This document shows positions 46,716-60,500 of a stretch of DNA of 64,000 nucleotides, in pieces; positions within the stretch are counted from its first letter, which is position 1; each line of letters starts with the position of its first letter. A program made the translations under genes and the position numbers. The notes under the pieces were generated by a model. The model was not told where the DNA came from and did no database searches. It saw only the letters and a program-made list of their open reading frames with translations. The stretch lies in assembly GCA_028826165.1 (NCBI GenBank), contig JAPDFW010000124.1, positions 97,392 through 161,391 of the forward strand, in the 5' to 3' direction. The stretch is from Anaeramoeba ignava (taxonomy: Eukaryota; Metamonada; Anaeramoebidae).

Positions 46716-49700
46716 ATGACTGAAAAAGATAAATTTATTGAAAAAGCAAAAGAGAATATTGAAAAATTAAAACAATTAAAAACAGAAATTCATGGAACTG
46801 ATTTTTTAAGAACATGGGATCATACAAAAAATGATTTAGAAGCAGTAGTTTATGTAGCACAAGCACTTGAGAATATGATTAAAGCAAACATTTCATGCCA
46901 AGTTTTTAAGGGAGGTTTAGCAATTAGCAATTTCCGTAAATTAAAATTTTCTAATTGAAATTTTTTAATTGAATCTTTTAATTGAAATTTTTTAATTGAA
47001 TTTTCTAATTGAATTTTTTAATTAGGTGATCAAAGTACAAGAACAAGATTCTCTTATTCAAGTGCTGCTAATTTAGTTGGTCTCGCAAATAGTGAAATTG
47101 ATGAATCAAAATCTCAAGTTGCTCATGGTGTAATTAATCTTAATAAATTTTGTTTTTGAATTTTAAAATTGTTTTTTGTTTTGTTTTTGTTTTTGTTTTT
47201 GTTTTTAGGAAACTGTTAGAGAAACTGCAAATATGATTTCTTTTTTTGCTGAATTTTATGGAATTAGAGATGATATATTTCTTGTAAGAAAAATCATCAA
47301 TAAAATTTAAATTCAAAATATAATTTAAATCCAAAAATATAAATTAAATCAAAATATAATTTAAATTCAAAATATAATTTAAATCCAAAAATATAATTTA
47401 AATCAAAAATATAATTTAAATTCAAAAATATAATTTAAATTCAAAAATATAATTTAAATCAAAAATATAATTTAAATTCAAAAATATAATTTAAATCCAA
47501 AATATAATTTAAATCAAAAATATAATTTAAATTCAAAAATATAATTTAAATCCAAAAATATAATTTAAATCCAAAAATATAATTTAAATCAAAAATATAA
47601 TTTAAATCAAAAATATAATTTAAATCCAAAATATAATTTTTAAATCAAAATATAATTTAAATCCAAAAATATAATTTAAATCCAAAATATAATTAAATCA
47701 AAACACAATTTAAATCCAAAATATAATTTAATTCAAATTTAAAGGGAGAAGGACACAAATTCCAAAAAGAAGTTTCTGATGCTGTTGCTGATGGATTTAA
47801 ACAAGGAGTTCTTAATTCAAAACCACCAATTATTAATTTACAATGTGATGAAGATCATCCAACTCAATCTTTATCAGATTTAATTCATATTGCTCAATAT
47901 TTTGGAGGTTTAGAGAATTTAAAAGGAAAAAAGATTGCAATGACATGGGTAAATTATAATTTCTAAATCAAAAATATAATTTCAAATCAAAAATATTTAA
48001 ATCAAAAATATAATTTAAATCAAAATATAATTTAAATCAAAATATAATTTAAATCAAAATATAATTTAAATCCAAAATAATAAATTAAATCAAAATATAA
48101 ATTAAATCCAAAATATAAATTTAAATCCAAACATAATTTAATTCAAAATATAATTTAAATCCAAAAATATAAATTAAATCAAAAATATAATTTAAATCAA
48201 AAATACAATTTAAAACAAAAATATAATTTAAATCCAAAATATAATTTAAATCCAAAAATATAAATTAAATCAAAATCTAATTTAAATTAAAAATATAATT
48301 TAAATTAAAAATATAATTTAAATCCAAAATATAATTTAAATCCAAAATATAATTTAAATCCAAAAATATAATTTAAATCAAAAATATAAATTAAATCAAA
48401 ATATAATTTAATTCAAAAATATAATTCAAATCAAAAATATAATTTAAATCAAAAATATAATTTAATTCAAAATCAAAAAAGGCATTTTCTCCATCATATG
48501 GAAAACCTTTATCTGTTCCTCAAGCTATAATTGCACTTATGACAAGATTTGGAATGGATGTTAGATTAGCTCATCCTGAAGGATATGATTTAATTCCAGA
48601 AATTGTTGATTTAGCAAAAAAAAATGCAGAAGAAAATGGAGGAAAATTTACACAATTTAATAACATGGAAGATGCATTTAAAGATGCTGATATTGTTTAT
48701 CCAAAAGTAAATTAAATATTAAATAATAAATAATATTAAATAATAAATATTAATTAATAAATAAATTAAATATTAAATATTAAATAATAAATAAATTAAA
48801 TATTAAATATTAAATAATAAATAAATTAAATATTAAATATTAAATATTAAATATTAAATATTAAATAAATTAAATATTAAATATTAAATAAATTAAATAT
48901 TAAATATTAAATATTAAATATTAATATTAAATAATAAATAAATTAAATATTAAATATTAAATAATAAATAAATTAAATATTAAATATTAAATATTAAATA
49001 TTAAATATTAAATAAATTAAATATTAAATATTAAATATTAAATATTATTTATAAATATTATTTAGTCTTGGGCTCCTTTTGTTGTTATGCAAGAGAGAAC
49101 TAAATTATTAAAACAAGGAAATGCTGTTGCTGATCAATTAAAACAACTTGAAAAAAAATGTATCGAAAAGAACAAAGAATTTATTGTAAATAATAATTTT
49201 ATATTTTTCTTTTAAATTTTAAATTAAACAAAAACAAATACTTAATCCAAAAATTAATTAAAATTTCTTTTATTTTTTTTAGAATTGGTAAAAAAATATT
49301 TTTTAATCAAATCAAATTAAATCAAAATTTATATTCTATTTAAAAAAATATTTTTTAAGGGAATGTGATGAAGAGAAAATGAAATTAACTAAAGATGGAA
49401 AAGCTCTTTATATGCATTGTTTACCTGGTAATTTAAAAATTGAATAATAATAAATACAAATAATTTATTTTAATAAAAATCAATTTAAAAATCAATTTAA
49501 ATTTTTAAGCTGATATTACTGGAGTAAGTTGTGAACATGGCGAAGTTTCTGCACAAGTTTTTGACAAATATAGAATTGACACTTATAAAGAAGCGGGTAA
49601 ATAAAAATAAAAATTAAAATAAAAATAAAAATAAAAATAAAAATTAAAATTAAAATTAAAATTAAAATTAAAATTAAAATTAAAATTAACATACAATTAA

Positions 49701-49880
49701 AATCTAAAATTAAAATTAAAATTCAAATTAAATTAAAATTAAAATTAAAATTAATAAATAAATAAAGGTCATAAAATGTATGTGATTTCTGCAATGATGT
49801 TATTGACTAAATTTAAAGATGTTCCTGAATTACTTACTCAATTAATTAAAGAAAATACACCAAGAAAAAAAGCAGATTAA
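46716..49880 (+). CDS. ygeW: YgeW-type knotted carbamoyltransferase, 10 exons
   Basis: Exons: 46716-46935, 47026-47129, 47209-47283, 47745-47948, 48482-48706, 49066-49185, 49283-49287, 49360-49427, 49510-49596, 49768-49880. All are GT-AG and the phases agree, giving 406 residues. Residues run collinear with bacterial Yge[31 protein letters not shown] (STRTR phosphate-binding motif, 47034-47048), [96 protein letters not shown] (HCLP motif), [12 protein letters not shown]. YgeW belongs to the aspartate/ornithine transcarbamylase superfamily and sits in bacterial anaerobic purine/ureide gene clusters. Here it may feed carbamoyl phosphate to a carbamate kinase for ATP. The bacterial name rests on remembered family sequence. 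A lateral origin is likely, but introns show residence in a eukaryotic nucleus. Confidence 0.9.
47284..47744. repeat. ygeW intron 3, ~17-bp AAATATAATTTAAATCC repeats
   Basis: A 461-nt intron made of AAATATAATTTAAATC(C)A units. The acceptor TTTAAAG precedes GGAGAAGGACAC. Confidence 0.9.
47949..48481. repeat. ygeW intron 4, same 17-bp repeat as intron 3
   Basis: A 533-nt intron with the same unit as intron 3, although a 204-bp unique exon separates them. The donor is GTAAAT and the acceptor CAAAAAAG. Confidence 0.9.
48707..49065. repeat. ygeW intron 5, (AAATATT)n repeats
   Basis: A 359-nt intron of TTAAATA words; donor GTAAAT, acceptor ATTTAG before TCTTGGGCTCC. Confidence 0.9.
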
Positions 49881-50073
49881 ATTCCAATTTCAAATTTTAA
49901 TTCCAATTTTTCTTTCTTTTTCAATTCCAATTTTAATTTCAATTTCAATTTTAATTTTAATTTCAATTCTTCTTTCTTTTTCTTTTTTTTCTTTGATAGC
50001 AATCATAAAAGAATCCAATAAAATTTTTTCCAAATTAATTCACTTTCAAAAAAAAATTGTTTTTTATTTTTAT

Positions 50074-50080
<7 letters not shown>
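49881..50080 (+). other. 3' flank of ygeW
   Basis: T- and C-rich sequence with AATTCCAATTTT words and two AATAAA-like signals (CCAATAAAAT near 50015). A polyadenylation site is possible. Confidence 0.3.
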
Positions 50081-50135
<55 letters not shown>

Positions 50136-50136
50136 A

Positions 50137-50207
<71 letters not shown>

Positions 50208-50208
50208 A

Positions 50209-50255
<47 letters not shown>

Positions 50256-50675
50256 TATTGATAATTAACGCATTGGTAATAAAAATTTATTGATTAATTG
50301 GTAATTATTTGTCACCAAATAATATATATTTATTAATTGGGTTGACAAAAATTGATTGATTGGTTATTAATTTTATTTAATTAAGTAATTAGTAATTGGA
50401 TAATTGAATTGGTGGTAATTGATTGTAATTATTGGTAATTCAAATTGATTGGTAATTAATTAAAAATTAATTGAAAATTTATTCGAAATTATTATTTGGT
50501 GGTGATTGATTGGATATTATAAATAAAATGGTATTGGTATTTTGATAATTTAAATTTTATTTACAATTAACAAGGCTGACAATTTAATTTGATAATGACA
50601 ATTAATGATTGATTGTAATTGATAAAATTGATTTGATTTGGATTTTAATTAATTGATTGATTTATTGATTAATTA

Positions 50676-50746
<71 letters not shown>

Positions 50747-50767
50747 AATTAATTGATTGATTGATTA

Positions 50768-50802
<35 letters not shown>

Positions 50803-50820
50803 AATTAATTGATTGATTGA
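50080..50820 (+). repeat. Two (ATTG)n arrays with a degenerate stretch between
   Basis: Nearly pure ATTG tetranucleotide arrays at ~50080-50258 and ~50650-50820. They enclose ~390 bases in which words such as TTGGTAATT and GATTGGTTATTAATT suggest a decayed copy of the same repeat. Confidence 0.85.
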
Positions 50821-50821
50821 A

Positions 50822-51385
50822 TAAAGAAAATATAAATAACTAAATAATAAATTAATAATAAATAATAATAAAATTATTTTTAAATATTAATTTTATATTA
50901 ATTTATTTATTAAAACTTATTTAATTTAATTAAAAATTAAATAAAAATTAATAAAATATTTGATTTTAAAATATAAATAACTAAATAATAAATTAATAAT
51001 AAATAATAATAAAATTATTTTTAAATATTAATTTTATATTAATTTATTTATTAAAACTTATTTAATTTAATTAAAAAATTAAATAAAAAATTAATAAAAT
51101 ATTTAATTTACAAAATATAAATAAATAAATAATAAATTAATAATAAATAATAATAAAATTATTTCTAAATATTAATTTTATATTAATTTATTTATTAAAA
51201 CTTATTTAATTTAATTAAAAAATTAAATAAAAAATTAATAAAATATTTAATTTATAAAATATAAATAAATAAATAATAAATTAATAATAAATAATAATAA
51301 ATTATTTTTAAATATTAATTTTAAATTAATTTATTTATTAAAACTTATTTAATTTAATTAAAAAATTAAATAAAAAATGTAATTT
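50822..51385. repeat. Satellite D, ~143-bp unit, four copies
   Basis: TATAAATAA(C/A)TAAATAATAAATT recurs at 50831, 50972, 51116 and 51260 (141-144 bp). It is unrelated to satellites A-C. Confidence 0.9.
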
Positions 51386-51583
51386 TCCGATTTTTAATTA
51401 TTTTTAAAAAACAAAAACAAAAAAAAAATTTTTTTTTTATTGAGGGCAAAAATAGACAAAAAAGCAAAAAAAAAGAATTTAATTAAAAAACAAAAAAAAA
51501 CAAATTTTATTTTTTTATTCTTTTTTATTTTTTTTTATTAATTTTAATTTTAATTTTAATTTAAAAAAAAAACCATTTTTAAA

Positions 51584-54500
51584 ATGAACTTTGATGATGA
51601 TGATGATTGGAGAAAGCTATCAAAAAAAAAACCATTTCATCACAATAAAAATACTCAAAACAACAGAATGAACAATAAAAGATATTACAATCAACCCATA
51701 AACCATAATTCACAAAATCAATATCTTAATAATTCAAATTCAGAAAAACATAAAGAAAGAAAAAAAGAAGAAACAAATCTAATAAATGAAATAACTTCCT
51801 TTTTTGATAAACAAAAAAAAGAAGAATTAAACTCTTTCCTTTCTGAAATTTTTTGTTCTTTTTTCCTTCATAATGAAAAATCTCCAAATCTTGTTTCTCT
51901 TGATACTTTTATTGATTTCTTTTGTTTAATTCTTAATCAAATTCCTCAACAATTTCAAATCTTAAAAGAAAAAAAAATTTATGAAAAATTTAATTTACTC
52001 AAAAAAAGTAAATCAATTCCTTCTCAAATTCTTCTTGCAAAATTGAAAGAATTAGATTCTATTTATATTTTTGATAAAATAAATCAAGATATTTCAAAAC
52101 CAATTATTTATGAAATTGGAACTAATTCTCAAAATCAAGATTTTATTAACATTTTCAATTTTTATTCTTATGATAAAAATCATCCTTTTACTTATAAAAC
52201 TATTGAAAGAGAAAATGTTTTAGAAAGAAATAAGAAAAAGAAAATAATAATCAAAAAGAAAATTATTCCAATTCTTCATATTCAAGAATCAAAAGAAAAT
52301 TTATTAAAAGAAGAATGTTTAAGAATTTTAGAAATTGCTGAAACTCAACAAAATTTTGAAAGATCTGATTTTTATAATACATTTCTATTTCGTAATAAAT
52401 CTCATTCAATTCAAAAAATGTTTGATTCAAATAAAATGATGAATGTTGCTAAATCAGAAAAAAGTTTAATTTGGAAAACATTACTTTCTATTTTCAGAAA
52501 TATTTTTAATAGCAAAATTATTTATCAAGAATTTAAAGAATTTATCTATTTTTTGATTTTTTCCTCAATCCTTAATTTTATTCAAAAAGAAGAAAAGAAA
52601 ACAATTTCTTTCAAATTTTATCAAATTTTAGAATCAAGTTTACAAAAATATTCAAATTATATTTGTAAAATTTTTCAAAAACAATCAACAAATATTGGAA
52701 GTAGATGGGAATTAATTAAAAATTTAAAAAATGAAATGAAAAAAATTCAATTTTTCAAACCAATTCCAATAAATATTGAAGAATTTAAACAAGAATATAA
52801 TGTTTATTTCAAAAATTGGAAAGAAAATATCAATAATCAAATTCAAACAATTCAAAAATTCAATTATATTTTACAAAATCAAAATTCAAATTTATCTCTT
52901 TCAAAACAAGAAGAAAATAAAACAAAATATATTATTGATACTTTCAAATTTCAAAAAAATAATTTCACATTAAAAGAATTATTAAATGAACTTAATCAAT
53001 TTAAATCTTTTCTTGATAATTTAAATTCAAATCAAAATCAAAATAAAATTTCAAATTATTTTATTGCAAATCTTTTAATGATAATTCCAACTCCAAAAAT
53101 AGAAAAACCTTATTCATTTTATCAAATTCAAAATTCAATTAAAAATGAAGAAACAAGAAATGAATTATTTTCTCTTATTAATCATTTTCAAAATTTTTTG
53201 AAAAATCTTATTGAAATTGAAATTGGATCACCTTCTTTTGGATTAGCTGTTTTCAATAATTTAGCAATTTTAATTAGAATTATTCAAATTTATGATGAAA
53301 TTTTTGAAACACATATTGATCAAAGAATTGATAAATTTAAAATTCATTCTGAACCTTTTTATCAATTTTATTATCAAGGAAATTTATTCTTAAATATTTT
53401 AGAAGCAAATAAAATTTCAGAACTTAAACAATTTTATGATAAATTTGGAACAAAACAAAATGGATTTGGATTTAGAGTAACAAACAATTTATCTTCATCA
53501 GATATTCAAGAAGAAATTCAATTTCTTACTTCATTTGTTGAAAATGAATTTTCAAATGATGAATTAATTTCAAAATTTCAAATTATTGTTTCTCCTGAAA
53601 TTAAAAAAGATGATTTTATTCAAAAAGAGAAATTTTATGAAAAACATTTTAAAAAAGGAATTTATTCTTTTCTTAAAACACAAATTGAAGAAATTGAACA
53701 AAAATGGGAAAAAGAAGAAAAATATTTAAATTTAGGATTATTTTATGAAACTCAAATTTATGAAGGAGAACAAGGAGGAAATACATTGAAAACTTGTGAA
53801 TATTATTTAAAATATTTTGAACAAAACAATCAATCAATTTCAGATCAATCAATTTTTGAAAAAGCTAAAAACAATTTAAAAAAAAAAGGAAATTTTGATG
53901 AAAACAAAAAACTTTACACAATTCAAGAAAGTTTGAAAAATTTCCAACAAATTCTTCCAAAAAATGAAATTGAAAAATCAAAAATGAATTAGATTTTCTT
54001 AAAATTTCTGTTTTTCATCTTCATAATTCTTCATCATATTCACATAAATACTATTAATTCATATCAAAAATGTATTAAGAAAAGTGAAAATAAAGAAGAA
54101 AAAATTATTTTTAGTGCATTTATTTCTGATTTATCAATGGAAAGAAAAGATTGGAAAACATCATTAAATTCCTTAAATTATTTACTTGAAGAATCATTTT
54201 CAAATGAAGAATTAATTAAAAAATATCAAGATCTTTTTATTTATAATAGAAAAATATGTTTAATTGAATTAGGAAAATTTGATGAAATTATTAAAGAAAT
54301 CAAAGATTCAAATTCAAATCCTTATTATTTATTTCTTAAATTATGGGCATATTTCCAAAAGAAACAATTTAATGAAGCTATTAAAATTGCTAATATTTTA
54401 AGAAATAAATTTAATGAAAAACCATTTAATTCAAATAAATTAAAAGAATTAGAAAATAAAATGAAATTATTTGAAGCTCAAAAACAATTTAATTCCAAAA

Positions 54501-57500
54501 ATTATTCAAAATCATATGAATTATTTTCACAAGTTTATTCAGAATATCCAGATTCTTCAATTCTTAAAATTTTTCTTTTCAAATTAAAAAGATTACAAAA
54601 TTCAAATGAAATTAAATTAGATTTTGAATTGAAAAGAAATTTCCAAAAATTAATTATTTATGAATTATTTTGTCAACAAAAAGGAAAATATTCTATTCAA
54701 ATTGATTCTAAAGATTATTATGTTCAAAATTTAATAAATTTTGAAGAAGAAATTAAAAAAAGAAATGGATTAAAAATTTATAAAATTATTTGTGATTCAA
54801 TATTTCAAACTTCAAAATTTGTTTTTAAAATTGTTGAAAGAAAATATCAACAAAATCAATCAAGAAAAATTATTGAAAGTATAAAATCATTATCTCAACC
54901 TAATTTATCTCCTTATATTTCAAATCTTAAACCCAATGAAAATTTTATTATTGATTCAAAAAATCATAATCCACCAATAGGAAGAATGAAAGAAAATAGT
55001 TTTTCTTTTCAATTTACAAAATATCAAAATTTTGAAATTAATCCTTTTTTCAATCCATTTATTATTTCAAATCAAAATCAAAATCAAAATGAAAATCAAA
55101 TATTAATTAAAGAAGAAAAACAAGATTATTTTTCTGAAAGTATTTCTGAATCAATCAAAATTATAAATGAAAAAAGAAGAGAATTTGAAGAAAATGAAAA
55201 TGAAAAATATATTCATGAAAATGAAATAATTTCAATTATTCAATCAAAAAGTAGTTTAGAATTAATTGAAGAATTTTGTTTAATAAGAACTAAACCTTTA
55301 ATTCAAAGTTCATTATTAATTGAATATTTATTATCAGATATTTCATTATTAGAAAAAGAATCATTTCGTAATTTTGCATTAATTACATTTTTTGAAAAAG
55401 ATTATTTATTTAAACAAATTCAAATAGAATCAGAAATTATCAAACAAATTGATAAATTATTAGAATATTTCAAAAATTTTATTGAAAGTTCTCCTCATTC
55501 AATTCAACCTCTTCTCAAATTTTTTTATTACTTTTTAAAAATTTGTTTCAATGAATATTTATTCTTTTCAAACAACAAAAACAAAAACAAAAACAAAAAC
55601 AATAACAATTCACAAAATGAAAATGAAAATGAAAATGAAAATGAAAATGAAAATGAAAATGAAATTGAAAATGAAAATGAAATTGAAATTGAAAAAGAAA
55701 TGAAAAAAATTGAAAAAGAAATTGAAAAAGAAATGCAAAAAATTGAAAAAGAAATGAAAGAAACAAAAACCGAAAATGAAAGAATGGAATTGAAAATGAA
55801 TCTCAACTTTTTTTATTCTCTTTTAGTTTTATTATATCAACATTATCAAACTAATCCAGAAAAATTAAAAGAATCACAAATTGAAAAATGTTTACTTTCT
55901 AAAATGAGAATTTCTTTCTTTGGATTTAAAAATGAAAATCAACAAGAAATATTTCTTATTCAACAAAAATTTGATTTCTTTTATTTTTCAATTTTAAAAA
56001 TTATTTTTGAAAAGATTGAAAAGAAAAATATTATTTCTATTTTGAAAAATATTGAAATTATTTCTGAAAATGAAGAAAAAATTGAAAATTGTTTATTATC
56101 AAAAAATTTCCCATTTATCAATTTAAAAACAAAAGAAAATAATTTATATTTAATCAATATTTTAACAGGAGAATTATTCAAAAATGGAACATCAAATATT
56201 AAAAAATTAGATTCTTATATTTCAGATCCAATTTATAAACAAATTTTTGGAAATAATCCTTTATTTCAAATTCAAAAAAAAATTATTCAACAAAATTCTA
56301 AATTTTCAAATCCTATTTTTCTTACAACATTTGAAGATTCAAAAAATCAAAAACCATTTTTTCAAATTATTGGAAATGAAAACAATATTTTACTTTTCAA
56401 ACATCAAATTTCAATTCAAAATCAAAATCAAAATCAAAATCAAAATCAAAATCAAAATGAAATAGAAAAGAAAATACTTAATTTCTTTCCAAATAATAGA
56501 AAAGAAATTCCATTAATTTTTCAAAATAAGAATTATTTACATTGGATAAATGAAGAAAATTCCAAAATTTATATTCAAAAAATTCCAAAAGAAATTCAAT
56601 TATCAAATGATTTTGTTAAAATTTCTAAATGGATTTCAGAAACTCAACCAGAATATTTAATTCAAAAAAATTCTGAAAATAAATATGAATTAATTGAAAT
56701 GAAAAATTCATTAAAATTAATAAATTTACTTGAACAAGAAAATATGAATGAAAAACAAAAAAAATCAATTCAATTTCTTACAAAAGAAATTCAATCAAAA
56801 GAAATTCAAAATTTTAATAATTTATCTTTTCAAAAAATATTAAAAATTAAAGATTCAAATTCAAAATATTTTGGATTTGAAAAATTTGATTCAATTCTTA
56901 TTTGGCAAGGAAAATCAAAAATTAATCAAAATCAAAATCAAAATCAAAATCCAAAATCAAAATCAAATTCAAAATCAAAATCAAAATCAAAATCAAAATC
57001 AAAATGAAAATGAAAATGAAAATGAAAAATCAAATAATTATTTTCCACTTAAAATTGAATTTCCAAGATATTTTCATCAATCAAAAATTATTTCATTTAA
57101 TTTTAATGAAGAAAAAAATGAATATTTATTTTCACAAGATTCTCGATTTCATTTAATTTCTTTAAAAGAATCAACAAAAGAATATGAAATTTTAAACAAA
57201 AATTTATTAATTCAAAGAAAATTTGATATGTTTTTATTAATGAAAAATGAAGAAAATAATGAAATGAAAATTATTATTCCAGTTAGATCACTTTCAGAAG
57301 ATTTTAAATTATTTTCATGGAATACTTCAAATGAAAATCCAAATACAAATTATCAATGTTTTATAATGAAAATTGATGAAAATGGAAAAATATTAACAAA
57401 TAATGAAGAAGAGAATTTTTTTATTTCATTTTTATATTTAGAACATAAATTTTATGAAGAATCTATTAAATATCTTTTAATGATTCAACCAATTTTACCT

Positions 57501-60500
57501 CTTTCTAAATTATCATTTGAAATTGGATTTTGGATTTTATCTCAATTTACAAATCAAAATTTAAAATTTCGAGATTGCCATCCATATGCTTCTTCAATTA
57601 GAATTATTTGTGCTGAAATTCTTTATTCAAATTATTTCACAAAAATTCAATCTAAAAATTTAAAAGAAGATTTTCATAATATTTTTCATAATGAAATGAT
57701 TTATAGTTGGAGAACTGAATTTCAAAATTTTGAAAGTTTCCAAACATCACTTGCTATTAATTTAAATATTTATCTTAATTTTGGAAATTTATTTATTTCA
57801 CCTAAAATTGATTATTTCTATCATTTTCAAAGATCTAAATTTTTTGAAAATATTTTCCAAAAATTTAAATTTCAAGAAAATATTTATTATTTATTAGATT
57901 CAATATTTAAAAATACTTTTGAAAATTATGATCAAAATTTACCATTTCCTCAAACTTTTGAATTTATTTATTTTGAATCTTATCTTTCTTATCCTCAAAA
58001 TATTCCAAATCAATTATTATTTTCCAAAACAGAATTAGTTTCTAAAATTCATCAAAATTCTAATAATGAACTTTCAAAAATTTTTAAGAAAGTGAAAAAA
58101 AGTAAACTTATTCCCGAATTAAAAATTAATATTAAAGAAGATTTTTCAAAATTAATTTCAGAATTTCCAATATATTTTCGATCTATTCTTCAAAGATTAT
58201 GTGATCCAAATTCAGGAATTAAAGAAAATGAAGAATTATTTTTAAATATCAAAGTTTGGATGAAATTTCTTAATTTAAAAACAAATTTTAATCTTAAATT
58301 AAAAAATATTATTTTAGATTATTGGGAAAAAAGAAAAAATTCAAATTCTCAAAAATTTAAAAATCCTTTTTTAACTCAAGAAGAAAAAAATGAAAAACAA
58401 AAACAAAAAGAAGAATCAAAATCAAAATGGAATGATCAAAAGCAAAATGGAATGATTTCTCTTCATCTTTTCAACAAAAAATAGATAAATTATTGAAAGG
58501 ATTTAATCAAATGAATTATTTTGATAAATTTAATGAAGAAGAAAATTTATTAAATCAAATGATAAAAAAAATATCTCAAAATAATAATTTTCAAGAAAAT
58601 AATCAATTATCAAATATTCAAAATTTTACTTATTTGGAAATAAAAGATATTATTTTCCAAAAGAAAATTTTAAAAGAAAAACAAAAAGAATTAAATGAAA
58701 TTAAATATGAAACAATTCAAGAAAAACAATATGAAACAATTCAAGAAAAACAAAAAGAATTAAATAAAATTGAAAATGAAATAATTCAAAAATTTGATAA
58801 ATTATTTGAAAGAAAAACTTTTGAATCAAAAATTTCCAAAATTTGAAATGAATATTTCTCAACAAAATTTTGATCAACTCAAACCAAATCAAAAATTTAT
58901 TCAAAAATCTCAAAAACAATTTTTAGAAGATGAAGAAAAAGGAAATGAAATAAATCAAAAAGAAAAATATATTCTCAAATCAAAAGAAGAAAATTCAATT
59001 CAATTATTAGAAGATTTTTTGAATAAAAAAAAACAAAAAATTGAAAAAAAATCAAACAAATTTGAGAAAGAAAATAAAGAATATTCTTAATAAAAAAGGA
59101 AATGAAAACCAGAAAATTAGAGAATTGAAAATAATTGGAAATCAAATTGAAGAATATGAAATTGAAGATATATTGAATTTATTTGCACATTTTGAAAAAG
59201 AACCATTTCAATTTTTAAATCCAAATTTAAAAGAAGAAGATATTAAAAAATTATTTGGATTTATGATAATTTTCCTTCAAAATGAAATTTTAAATCAAAA
59301 AATTATAAGAACATTAAATTTATGTGAAAATTTCAAAAAATATTCACAAAATTGGAATGAAGAAAAAAAAAATGAAGAAATCAAACAAATTGAGAAAATG
59401 ATTAAAGCAAAAAGAGATTTAAAAGCTTTAGAAAAATATATTCCTCAAATTTTAATATTTGAATATCAAAATAATATTATTTTAAGAGAAAAACAAATTC
59501 AAATTCTTTCAAAAATTTGTGAATTTTATGAAAATCAAAAATTAAATTCAAATTCAAAAGTTTAAATGAAGAAAAAAAAATAATTATTCAATTATTAATG
59601 GGAGAAGGAAAAACAAAAGTAATTGGACCAATTTTAGCTTTTCTTCAAAGTAAAATATTTCAAGATAAAAAACCATTATTAATATTCTTAACACCAGAAT
59701 CTTTAATTGAAACTAATTCACAAGATATGAAAATTACATCAAAATATTCTTTTAATCAAAAACTTAATCTTCTTCAATTTTCAAGAAATGAAGAAAATAT
59801 TGAAAAAGAAAATTTGAAAAATATTCTTGAAATGTTTAAAAAATGCAAAGAAAATTATGAATTTATAATTTCAACAGCTGAATCAATTCAATGTTTAGAA
59901 TTAGAATATATTTCTTTAATTGATGAATTTGAAAAATGGGAAGAATATAAAAAAAATCAAAATCAAAATCAAAATCAAATTTCAAAAACAAAAAAACAAA
60001 AAGAAGAAGAAGAAAAAAAACAAGAAATTCCTGAAAAAATCCAAATTTTAAATCAAATTTTAGAAATAATCAAAAAAGAATCAATTTTAACTATTGATGA
60101 AGTTGATAATGTTCTTTCTGTTTTTAGAAATGTAAATTTTACAACAGGAGAAAAAGATTTAAAATTTAAAGATTATCAAATTGAAATTATTAAAACAATT
60201 TACAAAAAATATGGAAATGAATTAAAAGAAGAAAAAAATACAATATTAACTTCAAAAGAAATGAAACAAAAACAAAAAATAATTGTTGAAAATATTTTGG
60301 AAATTTTGATTCCTGAACAAGTTGATAATCAAACTTATGAAAAATATTTTGATTATTTAATGAATGAAATATCTCTTTCCAAAAAAGATTTTGAAAAACA
60401 AAAAGATCCAAATTTATCTGAAAAACTTTCCTGGAGTAGATATATTCTTAATGATTTATTACCACAAGTTATTGATAAACAACCAAATGAACATTTTGGA

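Noticed and set aside
50080-50260. ATTG array as a telomeric repeat
   Set aside because: It is internal, interrupted by unique genes, and ATTG is not a known telomere unit; treated as a microsatellite.
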